Origin: Agromyces aureus
GTDB taxonomy: Bacteria; Actinomycetota; Actinomycetes; Actinomycetales; Microbacteriaceae
Direction of reading: 5' to 3'
Length of the DNA stretch: 64,000 bases
Assembly: GCF_001660485.1 (NCBI RefSeq)
Contig: NZ_CP013979.1
Location: forward strand, 3,410,001 to 3,474,000
Below, piece by piece: positions 57,391-64,000 of this stretch; position 1 is the first letter of the stretch, and the number at the start of each line of letters is the position of its first letter. The position numbers and the translations under genes were made by a program. The notes under the pieces are model-generated. The model ran no database searches and was not told where the DNA came from. It was given only the letters and a program-made list of their open reading frames with translations.

Positions 57391-58146
57391 ATGACGCGCA
57401 TCGAGTTCGAGGCCGACGTGTTCAGCGCGCGCGGCCTCACGCTGCTGGTCGACGGCACGGCGCAGTCGCACATCGACCTCGACGACCCGACCCGGCTGTT
57501 CTTCGAGTACCTGCGGCGGGTGGGCCACGTGGTCGACGCGATCGCGCTGCCGGGGGCGCCGATCGCGGTGCTGCACCTCGGCGGCGGCGCACTCACGCTC
57601 CCCCGGTACGTGGAGGCCACCAGGCCGGGCTCGATCCAGATGGTCGTCGACCACGACGCCGAGCTCATCGAGGTCGTGCGGGCCAAGGCGCCGTGGCCGG
57701 CCTCGGGCATCGAGGTCAGCATCCTCGACGCGCGCGAGGCCGTGCTCGACGCCGCCCGTCGCGGCGAGCGGTTCGACGCGGTCGTCATCGACGTCTACAC
57801 GCACCTCGACGCCCCCGCGTTCGTCGACGACCCCGACTTCCTCGCGGCCTGCCTCGGCCTGCTGCGCGAGGGCGGCGTCGTCATCGTCAACATCGCGGAT
57901 GCCGCGGGGCTGGCGCGCCTGCGCACCTCGGCGCGCGCATTCGCGAGGGCTGCGCCGGGCGCCGGGGTGCTCGCGGTGGGCGACACGCACGTGCTCGACG
58001 GCGGCGAGGAGGGCAACAGCGTGCTCGTCGCGGCATCCGCACCCCTGCCGGAGGCGATCGCGGCGCGACTCGAGGGCGGCGGGCCGTTGCCGGTGACCGT
58101 GCTGACCGGCGCGAAGCTCGACTTCGCCCTGTGGGGCGCCTGCTGA
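57391..58146 (+). CDS. Spermidine synthase-like methyltransferase-fold protein (copy 1)
   Basis: A 251-residue Rossmann-fold protein of the spermidine-synthase-like group. The nucleotide/substrate motif is VLHLGGGALTLPRYVEATRPGS (motif at 62-72), followed by an acidic residue after the next strand (VVDHDAEL), a DAREAV segment and VVIDVYTHLDAP. The aminopropyltransferase catalytic Asp region is not clearly conserved, so polyamine synthesis is uncertain. ATG at 57391. The next gene is a tandem paralogue, sharing DGT-QSH, FEY-RR-GH and HLGGGALTLPRYV. Confidence 0.8.
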   Translation: MTRIEFEADVFSARGLTLLVDGTAQSHIDLDDPTRLFFEYLRRVGHVVDAIALPGAPIAVLHLGGGALTLPRYVEATRPGSIQMVVDHDAELIEVVRAKAPWPASGIEVSILDAREAVLDAARRGERFDAVVIDVYTHLDAPAFVDDPDFLAACLGLLREGGVVIVNIADAAGLARLRTSARAFARAAPGAGVLAVGDTHVLDGGEEGNSVLVAASAPLPEAIAARLEGGGPLPVTVLTGAKLDFALWGAC

Positions 58147-58199
58147 GCGCACCACCCGCGCACATCGGGGACTCCTGCGGGTTGGCAGGCGCGGCGGGG

Positions 58200-58205
58200 T
58201 AGCGT
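58200..58205 (+). promoter_or_regulatory. -10 box (TAGCGT) for a leaderless mRNA
   Basis: TAGCGT ends seven bases before the GTG at 58213 and no Shine-Dalgarno sequence is present. This supports GTG 58213 rather than GTG 58204 as the start. Confidence 0.5.
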
Positions 58206-58212
58206 GGCATGC

Positions 58213-59073
58213 GTGCCAGACGACCCCTCGCTCGAACGCCGCCTCTCGGTGAGCGGACACCTCGCACGCCTCGAGGAGTCGCGCCAGGTGCCGGGTTCGT
58301 GGACCCTCACGGTCGACGGCACGCCGCAGTCGCACGTCGAGCTCGACCGGCCCGACTGGCTCGGCTTCGAGTACGTGCGGCGCATCGGCCACGCGATCGA
58401 CCTCGTGCGACCCGAGGGCGAGGCGATCACGGCCGTGCACCTCGGCGGCGGCGCGCTCACGCTCCCCCGGTACGTCGCCGCGACCCGACCCGGATCCCGG
58501 CAGCAGGTCGTCGAGCTCGAGTCCGACCTCGTCGACCTCGTGCGCGAGCACCTGCCGCTGCCGCGCGGAGCCCAGGTGCGCGTGCGCCACGGCGACGCCC
58601 GCGAGGTGCTCGCGAAGCTGCCCGCGGGGCTGGACGGCGCGGTCGACCTCGCCGTCGTCGACATCTTCTCGGGCGCGCGCACGCCCGCGCACGTCACGAG
58701 CGTCGAGTTCTACGAGCTGCTCGAGCGTCGCCTCGCGCCGCACGGCATCGCGACCGCGAACGTCGCCGACGGCGCCGGCCTGGCATTCGCGCGGTCGCAG
58801 GCGGCGACCCTCTCGCAGGTGTTCGAGCACGTCGCGATCACGGCCGACGCGTCGATGCTGAAGGGGCGCCGCTTCGGGAACGTCGTGATGTACGCCTCGC
58901 ACGCCGAGCTGCCGTTCGCGGGCCTGCCCAGGCGTCTCGCGAGCGATCCGGCGCCGGCCCGCCTCGTCGAGGGCGAGGAGCTGCGCCGCTTCATCGCCGG
59001 AGCCCCGGCCGTGACCGACGCGACCGCGGTGCCCTCGCCGCCGCCCGCGCGCTCGGTGTTCCTCAAGCGCTGA
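58213..59073 (+). CDS. Spermidine synthase-like methyltransferase-fold protein (copy 2)
   Basis: A 286-residue paralogue of the preceding gene. The shared core is VDGTPQSHVELDRP, GFEYVRRIGHAIDLV, VHLGGGALTLPRYVAATRPGS (motif at 76-86), DAREVLAKLP and VVDIFSGARTPAHVTS, here with a longer C-terminus (FVFLKR-type end). The start is GTG at 58213 on the leaderless pattern; GTG at 58204 is possible. The pair probably arose by local duplication. Substrate unknown. Confidence 0.8.
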   Translation: MPDDPSLERRLSVSGHLARLEESRQVPGSWTLTVDGTPQSHVELDRPDWLGFEYVRRIGHAIDLVRPEGEAITAVHLGGGALTLPRYVAATRPGSRQQVVELESDLVDLVREHLPLPRGAQVRVRHGDAREVLAKLPAGLDGAVDLAVVDIFSGARTPAHVTSVEFYELLERRLAPHGIATANVADGAGLAFARSQAATLSQVFEHVAITADASMLKGRRFGNVVMYASHAELPFAGLPRRLASDPAPARLVEGEELRRFIAGAPAVTDATAVPSPPPARSVFLKR

Positions 59074-59102
59074 CGGGGTTCGACCGCGCGGGCGGCCGCC
59101 AC

Positions 59103-59149
59103 CGGCATCCGCTCGCCCCTTCGTGCTGTCTCGAACTGAGCGGATGCCG
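59103..59149. terminator. Inverted pair of the CGGCATCCG motif between convergent genes
   Basis: CGGCATCCGCTC (59103-59114) and GAGCGGATGCCG (59138-59149) are perfectly complementary over 12 bp around a 23-base loop. It lies between the stop of the plus-strand gene and the stop of pxpC, so it could serve as a two-way terminator. Confidence 0.6.
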
Positions 59150-59154
59150 CAGCT

Positions 59155-60021
59155 TCACGCGTGGCGGAACCGCACCGCCTGGCCGGGCCGCACCTGCGCG
59201 AGGGCGTCGAGCGAGCTCGCCGCGACGACCGCGATCACCGGGTAGCCGCCCGTGACCGGCCGGTCGGCGAGCAGGATCGTCGGCAGGCCGTCGCCGGCGA
59301 CCTGCACGGATCCGGGCACGGTCGCCTCGCTCGGCAGCTCGCCGGCCACGAGGCGCTCGAGCGGGGCGCCGAGCAGGCGCGCGCCGATGCGGTCGGCCTG
59401 CTCCGACAGGCGCCAGCCGCCGTCGAAGAGCCCGGCGTGCGCGGCATCCGTGAACCAGTCGGTGCGGGGTCCGGGCAGCAGCGCCAGCGTGACGGGGCCC
59501 TCGGGCGGCGGAAAGGCGGCCTCCTGATCGAGCAGGGGAACGGATGCCGCGGGCTGCGCGCCGATCGGCAGTGCGTCGCCCGCCTGCACGGGCGCGGGCC
59601 CGAGCCCCGCGAGGGTGTCGCGCGAGCGGGAGCCGAGCACGGGCGGCACGTCGAGCCCGCCGCGCACCGCGAGCACGTAGCGCACGCCGCGGGAGGCGAT
59701 GCCGAGCTCGAGCACCGAGCCGGGCAGCGCCCTGGCCGCCGTGTAGGGCGCGATGCGGCGCCCGTCGAGGCGCAGGTCGCCCCAGGCGCCGGCGACCGCG
59801 AACCAGGTCTCGGCGTCGAACCTGGCGCGGAACCCGCCCATGACGACCTCGAGCGCCGCCGCGCCTGCGGGGTTGCCGACGAGTCGGTTGGCGAGCGCGA
59901 GGGCACCGCGATCGAGGGCCCCCGACGACGAGACGCCGAGGTGCGCGAAGCCGGGTCGGCCCAGGTCCTCGACGAGGGCGAGGGCGCCCGGCTGCTCCAC
60001 GGTGAGTGTCGACGAGGGCAT
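59155..60021 (-). CDS. pxpC: 5-oxoprolinase subunit PxpC
   Basis: PxpC is part of the ATP-dependent 5-oxoprolinase complex PxpABC, which opens 5-oxoproline to glutamate. The 288 residues contain the family pattern: GALALVEDLGRPGFAHLGVSSSGALDRGALALANRLVGN at the start, GGFRARF, AVRGGLDVPPVLGSRS, and the ending PVTGGYPVIAVVAASSLDALAQVRPG. ATG at 60019-60021 overlaps the pxpB stop. Confidence 0.92.
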   Translation of the reverse strand: MPSSTLTVEQPGALALVEDLGRPGFAHLGVSSSGALDRGALALANRLVGNPAGAAALEVVMGGFRARFDAETWFAVAGAWGDLRLDGRRIAPYTAARALPGSVLELGIASRGVRYVLAVRGGLDVPPVLGSRSRDTLAGLGPAPVQAGDALPIGAQPAASVPLLDQEAAFPPPEGPVTLALLPGPRTDWFTDAAHAGLFDGGWRLSEQADRIGARLLGAPLERLVAGELPSEATVPGSVQVAGDGLPTILLADRPVTGGYPVIAVVAASSLDALAQVRPGQAVRFRHA

Positions 60022-60644
60022 CAGGCCTGCTCGAACCTGACGCGACGACCGGGCGCGAGCACGGCCGGGTCGTTCGAGGCCGGGTCCCACAGGGTCGCTG
60101 CGGTGCGACCGAGCAGGCGCCAGCCGCCCGGGCTCTGCCGGGGGTACACGCCGCCGAACGCGCCGGCGACGGCCACCGACCCCGCGGGCACGCGCGCCCG
60201 AGGCGCCTCGAGCCGCGGCACCTCGAACGGCCATTCGTCGCTCACGAGGTAGCCGAAGCCGGGCGCGAAGCCGCCGAAGGCGACGCGCCACTCGACGCCC
60301 GAGTGCGCCGCCACGAGCTCGGCGACCGGGACGCCGAGCAGCTCGGCGGTCGCCGCCAGGTCGTCGCCGTCGTAGCCGACGGGGATCCGCACGGGGTCGG
60401 CCTGCGCACCCGCGACCCGCGAACCGGCCTCGGCCGGGATGCGGCGCACCCAGGTCGCGGCGGACTCGAGCGGAATCAGCGCGGGGTCGACCGCGACGAG
60501 CAACGTGCGCGCGGCCGGCACGAGTTCGATCACGCCGTCGGGCCGGGCGGCCTCGAGCGCGTCGTGCAGCGCGAGCACCTCGTCGAGCGAGTCGCACTCG
60601 ACGAGCAGTGCCGCCTCGCCGCTCGGCAGCAGCCGCCGGCTCAC
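60021..60644 (-). CDS. pxpB: 5-oxoprolinase subunit PxpB
   Basis: PxpB (KipI-like, cyclophilin-type fold) is the partner of PxpC. The 207 residues show GEAALLVE near the start, PVGYDGDDLAATAELLG and the signature FGGFAPGFGYL, VPRLEAPRARVPAGSVAVAG and SPGGWRLLGRT. The start is GTG at 60642-60644, overlapping the pxpA stop (GTGA). Confidence 0.92.
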   Translation of the reverse strand: MSRRLLPSGEAALLVECDSLDEVLALHDALEAARPDGVIELVPAARTLLVAVDPALIPLESAATWVRRIPAEAGSRVAGAQADPVRIPVGYDGDDLAATAELLGVPVAELVAAHSGVEWRVAFGGFAPGFGYLVSDEWPFEVPRLEAPRARVPAGSVAVAGAFGGVYPRQSPGGWRLLGRTAATLWDPASNDPAVLAPGRRVRFEQA

Positions 60645-61402
60645 GCGAACGCCTCGATCGCGACGCCGGCGCCCTCGAGGGCGGCGCGCACCGCGCGGGC
60701 GATCGCGACCGAGCCCGGGGTGTCGCCGTGCAGGCACAGCGAGTCGGGCGCGAGCTCGACGCGGCTGCCGTCGTCGGCCGTGATGCCGCCGGTCTCGACG
60801 AGCTCGAGCGCGCGATCCGCGGCGGCCGCCGGGTCGTCGACCACGGCGCCGGGCTCGCCGCGCGGCACGAGCGAGCCGTCGGCCGCGTAGCCCCGATCGA
60901 CGAAGGCCTCGCGCGCGAACCGCAGCCCCGCGGCATCCGTCGCCCGTTCGATCTCGCTCGTCGGCGGCCCGAGCACCGGCAGCGTCGGATCGTAGGCCGC
61001 GACCGCCTCGACGAACAACCTGGCCGCCGCCGCGTCGGCCGCGAGCCGGTGGTACAGCGCGCCGTGCGCCTTGACGTAGCGCACCCGGATGCCCGACGCG
61101 CGGGCCACGCTGTCGAGCGCACCGAGCTGCACGAGCAGTTCGGCCGCGATCTCGGCGGGGCTCGTGTCGAGCGCACGGCGGCCGAACCCCGCGAGGTCGC
61201 GGTACCCCGGATGCGCGCCGAGCACGACGCCCTCGCGTGCGGCCGAGGCGGCGCTGCGCGCCATCGTGAGCGCGTCGCCCGCGTGGAATCCGCACGCGAC
61301 GTTCGCACTCGTGACCACCCGGAACATCGCGTCGTCGTCGCCGACGCTCCATGCCCCGAAGCTCTCGCCGAGGTCGCTGTTCAGGTCGATCGTCGGCTGC
61401 AT
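60641..61402 (-). CDS. pxpA: 5-oxoprolinase subunit PxpA (LamB/YcsF family)
   Basis: PxpA completes the 5-oxoprolinase complex. The 253 residues start PTIDLNSDLGESFGAW and include SANVACGFHAGD, GAHPGYRDLAGFGRR, VKAHGALYH and the end CLHGDTPGSVAIARAVR, all conserved. ATG at 61400-61402 is chosen because family members start just before IDLN; an ATG at 61411 is the alternative. pxpA-pxpB-pxpC overlap by four and one bases and form one transcript. Confidence 0.94.
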   Translation of the reverse strand: MQPTIDLNSDLGESFGAWSVGDDDAMFRVVTSANVACGFHAGDALTMARSAASAAREGVVLGAHPGYRDLAGFGRRALDTSPAEIAAELLVQLGALDSVARASGIRVRYVKAHGALYHRLAADAAAARLFVEAVAAYDPTLPVLGPPTSEIERATDAAGLRFAREAFVDRGYAADGSLVPRGEPGAVVDDPAAAADRALELVETGGITADDGSRVELAPDSLCLHGDTPGSVAIARAVRAALEGAGVAIEAFA

Positions 61403-61440
61403 GCGTTCCATTCTGCCGGGGTGCGGCACAGACTGGGGGT

Positions 61441-62655
61441 GTGCGTATCGCGTCGGGTCGTCTCGCGGTCGGTCGTCTCGTGGTCGGTCGTCTCGCGGTC
61501 GCGGCCACCGCGGCCGTGATCGCGGTCGCGCTCGTGTCGTGCACCGCGCCGGCCGAGCGCACGGCGCCGCCGTCGAGCCCGCCCGGCTCGCCGACGCCGT
61601 CGGCCTCGGCCTCGGCCGCGCCGACCGCGCTCCCGACGCCGGCGGCCCCGCCCGTCGTCCTGGTGCCGACCGGCGCGGTCGAGACCATGGCCGAGGGGCT
61701 GGAGGCGCCGTGGTCGATCCTCCGGCTGCCCGGCGGGGGCACGCTCGTGAGCGAACGCGACACCGCACGCATCGTCGAGGTGACCGCCGACGGCTCGCTG
61801 CGCGTCACAGGCACCGTGCCCGACGTCGCGACCGGTGCCGAGGGCGGCCTGCTCGGCCTCGCGCACCTCCCGGGCGAGGCGGGCACCTCCGGGTACGTCT
61901 ACGCCTACCTCACCGCGGCATCCGAGAATCGGATCGTGCGGATGCCGCTGAGCGGCGCTCCCGGATCGCTCGCGCTCGGCGCTCCCGAGACCGTGCTCGG
62001 CGGCATCCCCCGCGGCGCCGCGAACCACCAGGGCGGCCGCATCGCGTTCGGACCGGACGGATTCCTCTATGCCACCGTGGGCGACGGCGGGCTGCGCGAC
62101 CCGGCACAGGACCCGACCTCGCTCGCGGGCAAGATCCTGCGCATGACGCCTGAGGGGCAGCCCGCACCGGGCAACCCGTTCGGCACGCTCGTCTACTCGA
62201 TCGGACATCGCAACCCGCAGGGACTCGCGTGGGATGCGACCGGCGCGATGTGGGCCGCCGAGTTCGGCCAGAACACGTGGGACGAGCTGAACCGCATCAC
62301 CCCGGGTGCGAACTACGGCTGGCCGGTCGTCGAGGGCCAGGGCGGCGTCGAGGGGTACGTCGATCCCGTGCTGCAGTGGCCGACCTCCGAGGCGAGCCCG
62401 AGCGGCCTCGCGGTCGTCGGCGACACGCTCTTCCTCGCGTCGCTCCGCGGCGAACGGCTGTGGGCCGCGGCCCCCGCATCGACGGGTGCCCCTGCGCCGA
62501 CAGCGTGGTTCGTCGACGAGCTCGGCCGACTGCGCGATGTCGCGCCGGGCCCCGACGGCGAGCTCTGGATGCTCACGAACAACACCGACGGCCGGGGATC
62601 GCCCTCGGCGGGCGACGACCGCCTGCTGCGCGTGCGCCTCGCGCCGGCCGGGTGA
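61441..62655 (+). CDS. PQQ-dependent sugar dehydrogenase-like lipoprotein
   Basis: A soluble aldose sugar dehydrogenase of the YliI type, a six-bladed beta propeller that usually carries PQQ and calcium. The 404 residues have a signal peptide with lipobox LVSC (Cys34) and a Ser/Pro/Ala linker to about residue 75. The propeller follows with EAPWSILRLPGGG, EGGLLGLAHLPG, the active-site NHQGGRIAFGPDGFLYATVGDGG (His196) and SIGHRNPQGLAWD (His256). The start is GTG at 61441. Whether PQQ is made by the host is unknown; no pqq genes are in the window. A 15-base triple repeat lies in the signal peptide region. Confidence 0.88.
   Translation: MRIASGRLAVGRLVVGRLAVAATAAVIAVALVSCTAPAERTAPPSSPPGSPTPSASASAAPTALPTPAAPPVVLVPTGAVETMAEGLEAPWSILRLPGGGTLVSERDTARIVEVTADGSLRVTGTVPDVATGAEGGLLGLAHLPGEAGTSGYVYAYLTAASENRIVRMPLSGAPGSLALGAPETVLGGIPRGAANHQGGRIAFGPDGFLYATVGDGGLRDPAQDPTSLAGKILRMTPEGQPAPGNPFGTLVYSIGHRNPQGLAWDATGAMWAAEFGQNTWDELNRITPGANYGWPVVEGQGGVEGYVDPVLQWPTSEASPSGLAVVGDTLFLASLRGERLWAAAPASTGAPAPTAWFVDELGRLRDVAPGPDGELWMLTNNTDGRGSPSAGDDRLLRVRLAPAG
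61456..61500 (+). repeat. Three 15-base tandem repeats inside a signal-peptide sequence
   Basis: GGTCGTCTCGCGGTC, GGTCGTCTCGTGGTC and GGTCGTCTCGCGGTC lie end to end. They encode GRLAV, GRLVV and GRLAV within the basic-to-hydrophobic part of the lipoprotein signal peptide. Slippage would change signal-peptide length without a frameshift. Confidence 0.9.
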
Positions 62656-62748
62656 CCCGACCCCCGCTCGACCTGCCTGAGGCTGCTGAGGCTTCCGGCG
62701 CGAGGCGCCCGTCCGCCGTATCGGACACCCGGGATCGGCCCTGCCGCC

Positions 62749-62765
62749 GACCCGGCATCCGGGTC
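62749..62765. repeat. Inverted repeat GACCCGG-CAT-CCGGGTC upstream of the SprT-like gene
   Basis: Perfect seven-base arms around CAT, immediately upstream of the -10 box at 62766. It could be an operator or, as RNA from upstream, a terminator hairpin for the sugar dehydrogenase gene. Confidence 0.5.
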
Positions 62766-62771
62766 TATTCT
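62766..62771 (+). promoter_or_regulatory. -10 box (TATTCT) for a leaderless mRNA
   Basis: TATTCT ends seven bases before the ATG at 62779 and there is no ribosome-binding site. Confidence 0.5.
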
Positions 62772-62778
62772 CGGTCTC

Positions 62779-63276
62779 ATGGCGGATCTGGAACGGGTGC
62801 GACGGTGGGCCGATGCGCTCATCGTGCTGCACCTCGACCCGACGGTCTGGAGCTTCGGCTACGACAACGCCAAGAAGCGCGCCGGCCTCTGCAACTACAC
62901 CTCGAAGCGCATCTCGGTGTCGCGCTATCTCGCCGCGCGCTACGACGACGACGAGATCCACCAGATCCTGCTGCACGAGGTGGCTCATGCCATGGCCGGA
63001 CCCCGAGCCGGCCACGGGCCGAAGTGGCGGCGCACGGCCGCCGAGATCGGCTACGTCGGCCGCCGCACGCACGACGGCGAGGTCGCCAACGAGCTCGCAC
63101 CCTGGGTCGGCCGGTGCCCCGCCGGGCACGAGCACTTCCGCTACCGCCAGCCGACCCGCCCGCTCAGCTGCGGTGTCTGCCACCGCGGATTCGACCGCGC
63201 GAACCTCATCGTCTGGCACCGCCGCGAGATCACGGCCGCCGTGCGACGTCGGGCGGCCAGCGCGAGCGCGGGCTGA
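62779..63276 (+). CDS. SprT-like zinc metalloprotein
   Basis: The 165 residues contain the HExxH zinc site in LLHEVAHAMAG (66-70), a third histidine in GHGPKWRRTA (79), and C-terminal cysteines in RCPAGHEHFRY (113) and LSCGVCHRGF (131, 134) that would form a zinc ribbon. YDNAKKRAGLCNYTSKRISVSRYLA is the SprT-family strand before the active site. Eukaryotic Spartan relatives degrade DNA-protein crosslinks; the bacterial substrate is unknown. Start ATG at 62779, seven bases after TATTCT. Confidence 0.87.
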   Translation: MADLERVRRWADALIVLHLDPTVWSFGYDNAKKRAGLCNYTSKRISVSRYLAARYDDDEIHQILLHEVAHAMAGPRAGHGPKWRRTAAEIGYVGRRTHDGEVANELAPWVGRCPAGHEHFRYRQPTRPLSCGVCHRGFDRANLIVWHRREITAAVRRRAASASAG

Positions 63277-63370
63277 TCGCATACGCCGTTCGGCATACGA
63301 TTCCGAATCCGCCGGGGGCATTCGTTCCAACCGTGAGCAGATCGCGATCTTCGGCGGCGCCCAGTCCCGC

Positions 63371-63376
63371 TAGCAT
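63371..63376 (+). promoter_or_regulatory. -10 box (TAGCAT) for a leaderless mRNA
   Basis: TAGCAT ends six bases before the GTG at 63383. The 17 bases upstream lead to TCTTCG, a poor -35, as often seen at leaderless actinobacterial promoters. Confidence 0.45.
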
Positions 63377-63382
63377 TGCCGG

Positions 63383-64000
63383 GTGCCCGTCTCAACCGTC
63401 TCGATCCCCGTCGGACAATGGCTCGTCTCCAGCGAAGGCGTTCGCTGGTGGTTCGACTCCGGTTCGTTCGCCCTCGACTTCGCCGTGACCGGCGCGCTGG
63501 GCGAGCCGGCCGCTCCAAGGGCGGCCTCCGCTGCTGCGGCGAACGAACGCCTCCACGCACCCGACGACCTCACCGAGTGGCTGCGCGATCGGTTCCCGGT
63601 TGCCGTCGGATCGGCCAGGTCGCGCGACCTCTTCGACGCGGTCGCGCTGCGCGACGCGATCGTGCGCATGGCCCGCGCCGCCGCCCAGGGCGACGAGCTG
63701 CGCGGCGGCGACGTCGACGTCGTCAACCTGTATGCCGCGACCCCCGACATCCCGCCGTCGCTCGGCGGCGGCACGCGCCAGGCCGGCCGCTCGGTGCACA
63801 CCGTGCCGCAGGCGCTCGCCACGATCGCCCGCGACGCCGTCGACGTGTTCTCGCCCGAGAACGCCGGGCGCCTGCGCGAGTGCGACGGCCCGGACTGCAG
63901 CATGGTCTACCTCGACACGTCGCGCGCGGCCACCCGCCGCTGGTGCTCGATGCAGCGCTGCGGCAACCGCGCCAAGGTGCGCGCCCACCGCGCGCGCAAG
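63383..64000 (+). CDS. CGNR zinc-finger (ABATE-domain) protein, 3' end missing
   Basis: A probable transcription regulator of the stress-induced ABATE/CGNR type. The visible 206 codons begin PVSTVSIPVGQWLVSSEGVR. They include an N-terminal ABATE-like helical domain (DDLTEWLRDRFPV; RDAIVRMARAAAQG) and end with the zinc-finger signature: RECDGPDCSMVYLD, then RWCSMQRCGNRAKVRAHRARK. Cysteines in CDGPDC, WC and RCGNR would bind zinc. The frame runs off the right edge, probably only a few residues short of its end. Start GTG at 63383 on the leaderless pattern. Confidence 0.85.
   Translation, partial: MPVSTVSIPVGQWLVSSEGVRWWFDSGSFALDFAVTGALGEPAAPRAASAAAANERLHAPDDLTEWLRDRFPVAVGSARSRDLFDAVALRDAIVRMARAAAQGDELRGGDVDVVNLYAATPDIPPSLGGGTRQAGRSVHTVPQALATIARDAVDVFSPENAGRLRECDGPDCSMVYLDTSRAATRRWCSMQRCGNRAKVRAHRARK

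Overview
The window is about 70% GC with dense, largely co-directional genes. It reads as a chromosomal segment of an actinobacterium, most likely of the order Micrococcales and, by gene order and protein style, probably the family Microbacteriaceae (Agromyces- or Leifsonia-like; this family-level call is inference). Support comes from the actinobacterial rpoB sequence, the spc operon without rpsN between rplE and rpsH, Ala/Lys-rich tails on ribosomal proteins, a monoderm type IV pilus locus, and frequent GTG/TTG starts. No tRNA, rRNA, CRISPR array, insertion sequence or phage gene was recognised.

Layout, mostly on the minus strand. (1) 1-10210: the S10 and spc ribosomal protein operons, rpsJ to secY (secY runs off the left edge). 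(2) 10211-12510: an OsmC-family gene (plus) and a membrane acyltransferase (minus) separating S10 from the str operon. (3) 12625-17232: the str operon rpsL-rpsG-fusA-tuf, with a good promoter and a strong terminator. (4) 17296-19254: an unknown conserved gene, a YigZ/IMPACT gene and a small membrane protein. (5) 19280-33767: a compact type VII secretion (ESX/WXG100) locus with an RDD-FHA membrane protein, a 1503-residue FHA-EssC-type ATPase, a WXG100 protein and two effector cassettes, each made of a small WDDRR-motif helical protein, a large helical-plus-membrane protein and members of a small paralogous family. (6) 33930-35336: an acidic-repeat membrane protein. (7) 35442-48265: a type IV pilus locus, pilB-pilT-pilC-pilA-pilV-pilW-pilX-pilD-pilM-pilN-pilO in transcription order. 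(8) 48560-55988: rpoC and rpoB, both with TTG starts. (9) 56312-64000: a divergent tail with a membrane protein, two tandem spermidine-synthase-like genes, pxpABC (5-oxoprolinase), a PQQ-type sugar dehydrogenase lipoprotein, a SprT-like metalloprotein and a partial CGNR zinc-finger gene.

How the parts work together: housekeeping translation and transcription operons flank about 31 kb of surface and secretion functions (type VII secretion plus type IV pilus) placed between rpoC and rpsL. The most interesting part is the type VII locus. It lacks EccB/EccD/EccE/MycP and EssA/EssB genes inside the window. It has two parallel effector modules, and two of its WXG-type genes share an identical 11-base box (TGGGGAGGACT on the plus strand) abutting the -35 position with the same 18-base spacer. 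Independently, the 9-mer CGGATGCCG/CGGCATCCG is strikingly enriched across the window outside the ribosomal and RNA-polymerase genes, and several copies form inverted repeats at gene ends. A set of single genes appears to be transcribed as leaderless mRNAs, with a TANNNT box 6-7 bases before the start codon.
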